DNA from: an uncultured Porphyromonas sp.
Lineage (GTDB): Bacteria > Bacteroidota > Bacteroidia > Bacteroidales > Porphyromonadaceae
Direction of reading: 5' to 3'
Length of the DNA: 7,778 nt
Assembly: GCA_946222055.1 (NCBI GenBank)
Contig: CAMIEW010000035.1
Coordinates: forward strand, 1 to 7,778
Position numbers and translations under genes: made by a program. Numbering within the stretch: position 1 is the first letter of the stretch; each line of letters starts with the position of its first letter. The notes below the pieces were generated by a model that searched no databases, had not been told where the DNA came from, and saw nothing but the letters and a program-made list of their open reading frames with translations. Shown here piece by piece: positions 1 through 7,700 of this stretch.

Positions 1-54
1 CGGTATTAGTGCGCACTAATACCGGTAATAGATCTCACTAATACCGGTATTAGT
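1..54. repeat. 22-bp-period tandem repeat made of inverted decamers
   Basis: The decamer CGGTATTAGT and its reverse complement ACTAATACCG alternate through this stretch. Exact CGGTATTAGT is at 1-10 and 45-54, exact ACTAATACCG is at 15-24 and 37-46, and a degenerate copy is at 23-32. Positions 1-24 form a perfect 24-bp palindrome and 37-54 a perfect 18-bp palindrome, with an imperfect dyad centred at 23/24. The array can also be read as a tandem repeat of period 22: 1-22 and 23-44 match at 18 of 22 positions, and a partial third copy begins at 45. The first unit starts at the window edge, so the array probably extends further left. It lies 44 nt past the stop codon of the last gene. No T-run follows the palindromes on the minus strand, so it is not a standard intrinsic terminator. 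It could be an intergenic repeat family, a set of binding sites, or the edge of a mobile element. Its function is unknown. Confidence 0.85.
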
Positions 55-98
55 CGAGAGCCATATTTGGAGGGCGCCTACAGAACTACTTAAGTGGC

Positions 99-1958
99 TT
101 ACTCGAGGATCATCACATCGTGAGGCGGGAGGAGCAGTGTCGTCTCTGATCGGGGGATCACTCGCCCTGAGATGACCTCCCGATCTATCGTCACCCCCTC
201 GGGGAGCGGTAGAGACCGGAGTGCGATATGACGCTCCTCGGAGGAGCCGTTGAGCAGCACCACCACATAGCTGCCATCGAGACTGCGGGTGTAGATGTAG
301 ACGCCGTCCCGAGGGCTGTAGTGGCGGAGTTTCCCCCTCGTGACGGTCTTATTGTCTCGTCGCCATATGAGGAGCCGCCGGGTATAGTCGAGTGCCTCCT
401 CCTGTGTCGGGGAGAGACCCTTTCCTGTCAGGGCGTCTACGCTGTCTCCTTTCCATCCTCCAGGGAAGTCCTGTCTCAGTGCACCATCCCCCTCACTCTT
501 GTCTGCTGCCATCAGGATCTCGGTACCGTAGTAGAGCTGAGGGATGCCGCGTGTCGTAAGGAGGAAGGCGAGTGCCTGCCGGTATCGGCTGAGGTTGACT
601 GCATCGGTGCTGTCCTTGCAGAAGCGGGAGGTGTCGTGATTGTCAAGGAAAGTGAGCAGCCTATCCCTATCCTCGTAGACGAAGTCGGCTGAGAGGCACT
701 CGTAGAGGTGGAAGAGTCCGCCATCCCATGGCGTGGTCTCTTCGTCAAATGCCCTCGTTGTTGAAAGCATAAGGGGGAAATCCATCACTGTCGGCAGGCG
801 ACTGTCCTCCGGGCGGGCGAGACGACTGCCGCACTGCCAGTAGGCTACCTGAGAGGGGAGCTTAAACCAGGTCTCTCCTACGATGTTGAAGTCCGGGTAC
901 TCCTCTAAGAGCGCATCGCACCACTTCCCCATTGCCCTTAGATCGCCGAAGGGGTGGGTATCCTGCCGTATTCCATCGATCCCCGCATACTCGATCCAGT
1001 AGATGCTACTCTGTGTGAGGTAGGTCATCACGTGTGGGTTGCTGTGGTTAAGGTCCGGCATCGTCTCTACAAACCATCCGTCCGTGGCCTCCTCCCGCTC
1101 GCTCTTCGGGGCATTGGGATCCATCTGTGTAGAGGTCTTGAAGGAGGTCTGGTGGTACTGGCTGCCGTGATGAAACCAATCCTCTCCGGGCATATCGCGG
1201 AAGAGTGGGCTCTCGGAGCCACAGTGATTGAAGACCATATCCATGATGACCTTTAGCCCTCTCTCGTGTGCCGCCTGCACGAAGTTGCGGAAGTCATCGT
1301 TGCTGCCCAGACGGGGATCAATGCGGTAGTAGTCGGTGATCGCATAGCCGTGGTAGGAGCCCTCGCTCATATCGTTCTCTTGGACAGGATTGAGCCAGAG
1401 GGCGGTGACGCCGAGGTCGGAGAGGTAGGGAAGACTCTGGGTGAGTCCCTTTAGGTCCCCACCATGTCGGGCAAAGCCATTGCTCCGATCGACACGTGTC
1501 TCTCGCATCCCCTCGATGGTGTCGTTGGTTGGGTCACCATTGGCAAAGCGATCCGGCATGATCAGGTAGAGGACATCCTCAGGGGAGAAGCCCTGAGCCT
1601 TTGTCTCTTGTCTCTTCCTCTTAAGTAGAGGGTAACTGATGGTACGCTCATCGCCCTCTGCCCCCCGTATCCGTATTCGGAGATCCTGAGGCACGGCATC
1701 GCTGAGGTCGAGATAGAGGAGACGGTAGCGAGGATTGGGCGGAGTGACCGTCTCAGTGAGCGTGACGCCGTCGCCCTCCACGGTGAGCGTCGCCCCGACC
1801 AGCTCGTCTCCGTAGAGGAGAATCTGAAGTGTCGGGTCCTTCATCCCCACCCACCACTGCTGCGGGTGGATGGTGAGCCTGCTCTCTGCTCTGAGGAGCG
1901 GGCAGGTAAGTAGCAGTAGGAGGAGGGTGATAAGTGGCTTGTGAGTCTGCATAATCAT
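99..1958 (-). CDS. susA: GH13 neopullulanase/cyclomaltodextrinase, SusA-like
   Basis: This enzyme probably hydrolyses alpha-1,4 links of maltooligosaccharides, pullulan or cyclodextrins in the periplasm after SusC import. From the ATG at 1958 it is 619 residues, close to the usual length of SusA. Residues 1-24 form a signal peptide with a leucine-rich core and probable cleavage after LLRA. An N-terminal cyclomaltodextrinase-type beta domain (about 29-120, including WWVGM) follows, then the catalytic barrel (about 125-530) and a C-terminal beta domain (from about 541). GH13 motifs are intact: DMVFNH at 240-245, MPDLNH at 300-305, nucleophile D333 in GIRQD, acid/base E362 in VGET, and stabiliser D442 in FLDNHD. 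The frame stays open upstream to an ATG at 2090, but that start would overlap susE, run through a terminator hairpin and bury the signal peptide. A second ATG at 1952 (617 residues) is equally plausible. The family call is secure. The periplasmic location rests on a type I signal; a Cys in LLTC is a poor lipobox because Thr is at -1. Confidence 0.93.
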   Translation of the reverse strand: MIMQTHKPLITLLLLLLTCPLLRAESRLTIHPQQWWVGMKDPTLQILLYGDELVGATLTVEGDGVTLTETVTPPNPRYRLLYLDLSDAVPQDLRIRIRGAEGDERTISYPLLKRKRQETKAQGFSPEDVLYLIMPDRFANGDPTNDTIEGMRETRVDRSNGFARHGGDLKGLTQSLPYLSDLGVTALWLNPVQENDMSEGSYHGYAITDYYRIDPRLGSNDDFRNFVQAAHERGLKVIMDMVFNHCGSESPLFRDMPGEDWFHHGSQYHQTSFKTSTQMDPNAPKSEREEATDGWFVETMPDLNHSNPHVMTYLTQSSIYWIEYAGIDGIRQDTHPFGDLRAMGKWCDALLEEYPDFNIVGETWFKLPSQVAYWQCGSRLARPEDSRLPTVMDFPLMLSTTRAFDEETTPWDGGLFHLYECLSADFVYEDRDRLLTFLDNHDTSRFCKDSTDAVNLSRYRQALAFLLTTRGIPQLYYGTEILMAADKSEGDGALRQDFPGGWKGDSVDALTGKGLSPTQEEALDYTRRLLIWRRDNKTVTRGKLRHYSPRDGVYIYTRSLDGSYVVVLLNGSSEERHIALRSLPLPEGVTIDREVISGRVIPRSETTLLLPPHDVMILE

Positions 1959-1964
1959 CGGGAT

Positions 1965-2003
1965 AAAAAAGCTCCCACCGAAGAACGTGTCACCGGTGGG
2001 AGC
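1965..2003 (-). terminator. Intrinsic terminator-like hairpin between susE and susA
   Basis: On the minus strand the arm GCTCCCACCG (2003-1994) pairs perfectly over 10 bp with CGGTGGGAGC (1980-1971) around a 13-nt loop. Six T residues (1970-1965) follow directly. A GC-rich stem plus U-tract is the standard Rho-independent terminator layout. There is no T-run in the other direction, so it acts on minus-strand transcription only. It starts 31 nt after the susE stop codon and ends inside the susA leader: only 12 nt separate the base of the stem from the ATG at 1958. It should therefore reduce transcription into susA, and in read-through mRNA it would also crowd the ribosome entry site. The structure is read directly from the sequence; the effect on expression is inferred. 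Confidence 0.85.
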
Positions 2004-2010
2004 AAACCTA
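2003..2010 (-). promoter_or_regulatory. Possible -7 promoter box upstream of susA
   Basis: The minus strand reads TAGGTTTG here, an exact fit to the Bacteroides -7 consensus TAnnTTTG. No TTTG -33 element is present about 20 bp further upstream, which weakens the call. If the box is used, RNA would start within the 5' arm of the adjacent hairpin. This is only a candidate. Confidence 0.22.
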
Positions 2011-2034
2011 TCAAAATCTTTCTTACAGTGTGGG

Positions 2035-3222
2035 TTACTTGTCGAGCTTCTGGAAGAAGTAGTTGCCGGTGAGGTCGTTGAAGTAGACATCGTAGGTGCC
2101 TGCTTCCTTGGCGGTCACCTTCCAATCCTCTCCCCCGTTGACGATACCGAAGTCTGTGGGGAATTGATCCTTCTCCTGACCGCCCCAGCTTTTGGCCCAG
2201 GCGGCATCGGCGCGAAGCTTAAATTTGCCCTCCTTCAGCACGATCCCTCTGCCGATCCAGAGGTGTGGCTCGGTCTTGGATTGCTCGAGGAAGAGGTCGT
2301 GGTCCCAGTCAATACCTGCGGTACCGATGATACCGATCTTGTCGTAGGTCTCCTTGCCGGATACATCATAGGGCTCAAAGGTGATGGTCGCCTTGGCAGG
2401 ATCGAGCTTGCCCCTATTGACGGTGAAGGTAACGTGGTAGTACCCGGCTGCCGACCCTGCAGGTAACTTAATATCACCACCGCTCATGTCGAGCTTGCCG
2501 TCCTTTAGACCCAAGATATTTTTCCACGCGCCAATGCTGGCTTCGGGGAAGATCTTGAAGGCGGCATCCGCCTGAAGGTAGCCGTAATAGTGGTAGTCCA
2601 GGGCGTTGTTGTCGTCTGCAAAGAGGAGCTGATCGTTATTTTTCTCATTCCACCCAGGTGCACCGGCTCTACCGCTGAGGACCCCCACGAGGTAGTAGAG
2701 GTCGGGGCGGGTAGTGGCAAAGAAGGGGGTGACGGTCAGCTCCAGCGGTGCCGAAGTGGTCTTGTAGCTCTCAAGCGCAGCGGAGTTGCCCTTGTCGGCC
2801 AGAGGAAGCGCCTCCACGGTGACAGCGACCTTGCCGGGTTTGTCGCCCTCCATTTCCAGCTCGGTGACGAGTCGCTTATTGAGCTCCTGGAGGGGGAGGG
2901 AGACCTGACGTGCCCCGGTGGCTACCGGAAACTCAATCCGCTTCTCACTTCCTCCGCGAGAGATGACGAGGGTGTAGGTAGCTGGGATCTTGTCACCATA
3001 CTTGGCGGCACTCCAGCTTAGGTCGAGTGTACCGCTGCTCTCGGGGGTGATCGTCAGCTCTGAGGAGGCGGGCTGATCGAGCACGGCGGGAGACTTGGAG
3101 GAGAGGACGGCATCAAAGCTCTCCATCGGATCCTCGCTGCTACATCCCGCCACGAGGGAGAGGATGAGGGCGAAGAGAGTCGCAGATGCCAAGTGGTATA
3201 TTCTATTCATGGTCTGAGTCAT
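2035..3222 (-). CDS. susE: SusE-like starch-binding outer-membrane lipoprotein
   Basis: This is a surface starch-binding accessory protein that works with the SusC/SusD pair. It is 395 residues from the ATG at 3222, close to B. thetaiotaomicron SusE. The lipoprotein signal ends in VAGC (Cys27) and is followed by SSED, which resembles the Bacteroidota surface-export signal. Next come an Ig-like N-terminal SusE domain (about 37-165) and two carbohydrate-binding modules of the SusE/SusF type (about 172-285 and 293-393). Aromatic residues that could form binding platforms include W191 and W233 in the first module, and W306, W322, W342 and W346 in the second, where AKSWGG is typical of the family. 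Its ATG overlaps the susD stop codon as ATGA. A second ATG at 3210 gives a more ordinary signal peptide (MNRIYHL...) and may be the true start. A SusF-like protein is the main alternative, but two modules and this length fit SusE better. Confidence 0.85.
   Translation of the reverse strand: MTQTMNRIYHLASATLFALILSLVAGCSSEDPMESFDAVLSSKSPAVLDQPASSELTITPESSGTLDLSWSAAKYGDKIPATYTLVISRGGSEKRIEFPVATGARQVSLPLQELNKRLVTELEMEGDKPGKVAVTVEALPLADKGNSAALESYKTTSAPLELTVTPFFATTRPDLYYLVGVLSGRAGAPGWNEKNNDQLLFADDNNALDYHYYGYLQADAAFKIFPEASIGAWKNILGLKDGKLDMSGGDIKLPAGSAAGYYHVTFTVNRGKLDPAKATITFEPYDVSGKETYDKIGIIGTAGIDWDHDLFLEQSKTEPHLWIGRGIVLKEGKFKLRADAAWAKSWGGQEKDQFPTDFGIVNGGEDWKVTAKEAGTYDVYFNDLTGNYFFQKLDK
3219..3222 (-). 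other. ATGA stop/start overlap of susD and susE
   Basis: The last codons of susD read AGC AAA TGA, and the first susE ATG shares three of these bases, giving ATGA. This layout usually means that the downstream gene is translated by ribosomes finishing the upstream one. The alternative susE ATG at 3210 would leave an 8-nt gap instead, still close enough for coupling. No Shine-Dalgarno sequence precedes either ATG. Confidence 0.75.
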
Positions 3223-4751
3223 TTGCTTTGGGGACGAAGGTTAGGATTGGCGAGCGCATCAGAGGCGGGGATGGGGTATAGCAGCCTGTCGGCAGTCATC
3301 GCTGCACCGGAGGCTTTTCCACCCTTCCACTCCCAGAGATAGCTGCCAGAGGTGAAGAGTCCGAAGCGGATCAGGTCGGTACGACGATGTCCCTCCCAGT
3401 AGAGCTCGCGCCCACGCTCGTCGATGATCTGCGATAACTCAAGGCTGCCTGCAGGTGCAATGCCGGCGCGGCTGCGGATCTCATTGAGATAGTCCAGTCC
3501 CTTGCCCTTGTCGGCAGCTCCACGTGCAGCACACTCGGCATAGATGAGGTACATCTCAGCGAGACGGAAGAGGGGGAAGTCCAGTTCGCAGAAGTCGGCG
3601 TGGCTGCCCGGCTTGCCGTCGCTGGTGACGTTGGTGTACTTATAGACGTGGACCCCTTGGTTGAAGTCGCTGAGCTTCTCGATGGTGTCGGTCGACTTGA
3701 GCAGCAGATTGCGACTGTCAGTCGATCCAAAGAGCTTGGCAAAGGTCGGTGTGGCGCGATTGCCACCCCACAGGCTATTGGTACCGAGAATGGGGAGGAG
3801 ACCTTTCTCCTTCAGCAAATCACGCATATCCTTGTTGTAGGAGGCTCCGACAAGGAAGGTGGCAGAGCCGTAGCTATGAGCGTTTTGTCCATCAGACACG
3901 ATGGAGAGGATGATCTCATCGGTGTACTTGTGGTTGTCCGCCCCAAAAAGCTCTCTGTATTTCCCATGCAGTTTGTACCCCGCGGCGATGACCTTCTCAG
4001 CATACTCTGCCGCCTCAGCATAGTGCTGAGTGCCGGTGTAGACCTCTGCATTGAGGTAAACACGAGCGAGTAGCGCCTGTGCTGCGGCTTGGTCGGCACG
4101 GCCGTACTCCTGCTGGCGTGCGGGCTTGAGGAGTGGCTCTATGGCCTTTAGCTCCGAGACAATGAAGTCATAGAGGTCCTTGCGGGCGATCTTCTCGGGC
4201 GCCGTCTTCCCGGTCGGTGTCGTTTCCGTGACGAAGGGGACATCCCCAAAGAGGTCCATCAGCACCCAGTACTGATAGGCACGGATGAAGCGAGCCTCCG
4301 CTTTCATCTGCTCCTTTTCCTCAGACTTGATGGGGGATTTGTCCACATTGGACAAAAACTCACTGGCATACTTGATCTGAATGATGGAGCGGTAGTAAGC
4401 TCCGGCGATGAAGACGGTGGTGGCATCCCAGGTGCCATCGCTCAGCCCCTTGACTGCCGCATCGTTCCAGGCACACTTGACCTCGTCCGTCGGAAGCTCC
4501 TGTAGGTTGAAGAATGCTCTGGTAAAGCCTGTGAACCCGTCGTCGATGTCGGCGACATCGCCCTCCGTGAGCGCCCAGGCGCCATAGACCTTGGCAAAAG
4601 CCTGACGGGTGCCCTCCTCGGTGGCGAAGACCTTGGACCCCGTTACGTCATTGGTCGGCATCCGATCAAGATCCCGGACGCAGGAGGCGAGGAGTAGCCC
4701 CGTGAGTAGGGTAGAGATGAGTATGGTAGTAGTCTTCATAATCTTTTGCAT
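3219..4751 (-). CDS. susD: SusD starch-binding outer-membrane lipoprotein
   Basis: SusD forms the lid on the SusC barrel and binds starch helices at the cell surface. The protein is 510 residues from the ATG at 4751. A lipoprotein signal ends in LLASC (Cys24). The N-terminal SusD-like half and the C-terminal SusD/RagB half are both present, with the family hallmarks DERGRELYWEGHRRTDLIRFG (read in two parts, about 443-463), LYPIP and NPNLRPQ near the end. TPR-like segments such as AQALLARVYLNAEVYTG lie near 224-240. Several stretches resemble the true starch-binding SusD of B. thetaiotaomicron rather than distant SusD paralogues: GFTR with R78, ELPTDE then W95, WGGNR with W328, and WEWKGG. From memory these correspond to R81, W98 and W320 of the starch platform. 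The start lies 3 nt after the susC stop. An alternative ATG at 4739 gives the more typical MKTTTILIS signal start. Location and fold are near certain; starch specificity is inferred from the shared motifs. Confidence 0.95.
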   Translation of the reverse strand: MQKIMKTTTILISTLLTGLLLASCVRDLDRMPTNDVTGSKVFATEEGTRQAFAKVYGAWALTEGDVADIDDGFTGFTRAFFNLQELPTDEVKCAWNDAAVKGLSDGTWDATTVFIAGAYYRSIIQIKYASEFLSNVDKSPIKSEEKEQMKAEARFIRAYQYWVLMDLFGDVPFVTETTPTGKTAPEKIARKDLYDFIVSELKAIEPLLKPARQQEYGRADQAAAQALLARVYLNAEVYTGTQHYAEAAEYAEKVIAAGYKLHGKYRELFGADNHKYTDEIILSIVSDGQNAHSYGSATFLVGASYNKDMRDLLKEKGLLPILGTNSLWGGNRATPTFAKLFGSTDSRNLLLKSTDTIEKLSDFNQGVHVYKYTNVTSDGKPGSHADFCELDFPLFRLAEMYLIYAECAARGAADKGKGLDYLNEIRSRAGIAPAGSLELSQIIDERGRELYWEGHRRTDLIRFGLFTSGSYLWEWKGGKASGAAMTADRLLYPIPASDALANPNLRPQSK

Positions 4752-4754
4752 GAC

Positions 4755-7700
4755 TTAAAAGGTGAGACCCAGACTAAGAGAGTAGGTGCGGGGGATGGGG
4801 TAGAACTGGTGGTCGATCCCACCGGAGACCTTTCTGGGGTCGTTGTCATTCTTTGCCACCTCGGGGTCGATGCCCTTGTAGGAGGTGAGGGTAAAGACAT
4901 TCTGCACCGTTGCTCCAAGGTTGATTCCTACGCTGTCGTGGAAGAGGCGACCGAAGTCGTAGCTCAGGGTCAGATTGTCCATCTTGAGGAAGGAGGCATC
5001 TCGGACGTAGTAGTCGGAGAGGTAGTGCTTATTGATAAAGCCGGACGCACTGTAGTCGTGTGTCGCATTGCTGATCCATCCCAGAGGGTCGATGACCGAG
5101 TCGAGGGTGGCATTGTTGCTGGAGACGTTGTCGTAGATCTTATTGCCGGTATTGGCACGCAGCGAGGTGGATAGGGTGAGCCCCTTGTACCGAAGCGAGG
5201 TGCTGAGACCGAAGAGGAAGTCCGGTGCCGGCTTGCCACAGTGGTACTTGTCGTAGTTGTCTATCTTTCCGTCACCATTAAGGTCCGCAAAGACACCCTC
5301 AATGGGCTTACCCTGCTCATCATACACCTGCTTGTGGACGAAGAAGGAGTAGGGTGCATAGCCGACGGAGTGGATCTGGGCGTAGTTGCCGGTGGCACCA
5401 TTGATACCGCCCACCTCAGCACCGAGGTAGGTGGGATCCTCGACCTGAGTCAGCTGAGTGATCTCGGTCTTGTTGTAGGTGGCGTTGAAGTTGAGCACCC
5501 AATTCCAGTCCTTCGTCTCGATCGGGATATAGTTCACTGACAGCTCTGCCCCCTTATTGGTCATGGAGCCGATGTTGGTGAGGAGCTTATTGGAGAAGTT
5601 GGCCCCTGCCGGGATCGGGATCTCATTGAGCAGATCCTTGGTGTGCTTGACGTAGAGGTCGATCGAGCCGTAGAGGCGACCATTGAGGAAGCCGTAGTCG
5701 AGACCGACATTGGAGGTAGCGGTCTGCTCCCACTTGATCTCGGCATCATAAGCGGCAGGCTTGTACATATTGTACCACTTATCGCCGAGGAGGTACTTCG
5801 ACTGATTGCCGCTGAGATAGTAGACCGGCTGATAGCTATAGTTGGCGATACCGTCCTGCTGACCGGTCATGCCATATCCGAGGCGGAGCTTCAGGTCGCT
5901 GACGGCGTCCACATCCTTGAGGAAGGACTCCTCCTTGATCTTCCATGCCAGAGCGACGGAGGGGAAGATACCCCAGCGATACTCGGGTGCAAAGCGGGAG
6001 GATCCGTCGGTACGTACGGTCGCTGTGATGAGGTAGCGGTCGAGGAGAGAGTAATTGACACGACCGTAAAATGATACAAGCGTATTCCTCGGCATATCGT
6101 AGGGGAAGACCGGCTTATTGTACTCAATCCCTCCGGCAGTCTTGTCAGCGTACCGGTAGTCCTTGGTGCGCCAGTCCTGGTAGGAGTAGCCCGCCATCAC
6201 ATCGAGTGCACCGAGGAGGGCGTCAGACTCCGCCTTATAATTGACGTAGAAGTCGAGGAGCTTATTTGTCTTCTCCTGGCGGTACCGGTTGTCGAGACCG
6301 CCCTTGCCGACCTCCTGATTGGTGTACTCATTGAGGGGAGCTGTCGTGGGGATGTAGACGGTGCCGTGCCCCACGCCATAGTCGTAGGCAAGGTTGAGGT
6401 TCATGCTCAGTCCCTTGATGAAGGGGAGCTTGTAGGTGATCATCGAGTTGGCGATGATGCGGCTGGTGGTGCCTCTGTCCTCTTTCTCCATAAGGAGGGC
6501 AAGGGGATTGCGCGGGGCGAGGGAGCGGGGGATCACCTGTCCATCGTCATTGGTCCCAGTGAGGAACCAGTAGCCGCCGAAGGGCTTGTAGATCACATCA
6601 TCGGACATGATCGGCTGAGTCGGATCCATCCGGACAGCTCCATCTATGGCACCCTTGTCGGCGTATCGATTGCGGGTGTAGGAGCCCTTCACGTTTAGGG
6701 TCACAGTGAGGTCGTCATTGAGGAAGTGGGGCGACAGACTGAGGTCGCCGGTGACGCGCTGCATGTGGTCCGTCTGGAGGATCCCCTTCTCGTTGTAGTA
6801 ACCTACAGACATGCGGTAGGGGAGCCAGGAGGTGGCGCCACTGATGCTGACGTTATTGTCCGTACCAAAGGCGGTCTGGTAGATGGCGCTCTGCCAGTCG
6901 GTATTTTCCTTGCCCAGCATGTCGATATACTTTTGCTCGCCACTCTTCTTCACGATTGCGCGGATCTCGTCGCCAGTATAGACGTCAACATACTTACGCG
7001 GGGTGGAGACGGAGAAGCGAGTAGAGGCCTGCACGCGTATCGGCTGACCGAGGCTACCCTTCTTGGTGGTGATGATGATCACACCATTGGAGGCACGAGA
7101 GCCGTAGATAGCAGTGGCGGACGCGTCCTTGAGGACATTCATCGACTCGATGTCGGCGGGGTTGATCGAGCTAAGTGCGCTCGGTGCTCCGGGGAGTGTG
7201 CCACCCTCCATGGGGACGCCGTCGATGACGATCAGCGGGTCATTGGAGGCATTGAGCGAGGCACCACCACGGATGCGGATCGTGGAGCCTGAGCCGGGAC
7301 CTCCGCCGCCGGGGACGATCTGCACACCGGCGATCTTGCCGGTGATAAGCTGATCCGGGGTGGAGATGGCGCCCTTCTGGAAGTCCTTGCTTGAGATCGT
7401 GGTGATGGAGCCGGTGAGGTCCTTCTTCTGCACTGATCCGTAGCCGATCACCACCACCTCGTCGAGGAGCTCGGAGTCCTCGTGGAGGACAAGGCGAAGG
7501 GGGAAGGTCTGACCGGCGACGGCAATCGTCTGATCGACGAAGCCGATGTAGGTAAAGGTGAGACGATCGGACTTGTCGACCTGAAGGGAGAAGTTCCCGT
7601 CTGCGTCGGTGATCGTCCCCTGCCCCGTCTTGTCGGTCACCCGCACGGTGACACCGGGGAGAGGCGTGCCCTCCACGTCGACCACTACGCCGTGGGCGTG

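Noticed and set aside
73..95. Short palindromes GGCGCC (73-78) and ACTTAAGT (88-95) after the GH13 stop.
   Set aside because: Each is too short to form a stable hairpin and neither is followed by a T-run on the minus strand.
228..692. Plus-strand open frame of 154 codons opposite the GH13 gene.
   Set aside because: It is antisense to the conserved GH13 catalytic region and has no family features.
1899..1910. Possible lipobox LLTC in the GH13 signal peptide, which would make it a SusG-like lipoprotein.
   Set aside because: Thr at -1 is unusual for a lipobox, and the residues after Cys (PLLRAES) look like the end of a type I signal. The domain layout also fits periplasmic SusA. This is not fully excluded.
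1959..2090. The GH13 reading frame is open up to an ATG at 2090, which would add 44 residues.
   Set aside because: That start overlaps the end of susE, passes through the terminator hairpin and places the signal peptide in the middle of the protein. The added residues are Ser/Thr-rich and look like out-of-frame susE translation.
1987..2466. Plus-strand open frame of 159 codons opposite susE.
   Set aside because: It begins inside the terminator hairpin region, is antisense to conserved SusE modules and resembles no family.
5146..5153. CCGGTATT, matching the core of the left-edge repeat.
   Set aside because: It is a single 8-bp match inside conserved susC codons with no dyad or periodic copy, so chance is sufficient.
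6726..7292. Plus-strand open frame of 188 codons opposite susC.
   Set aside because: It lies wholly antisense to conserved plug and barrel codons of susC and shows no recognisable domain. It is a shadow frame of GC-rich coding sequence.
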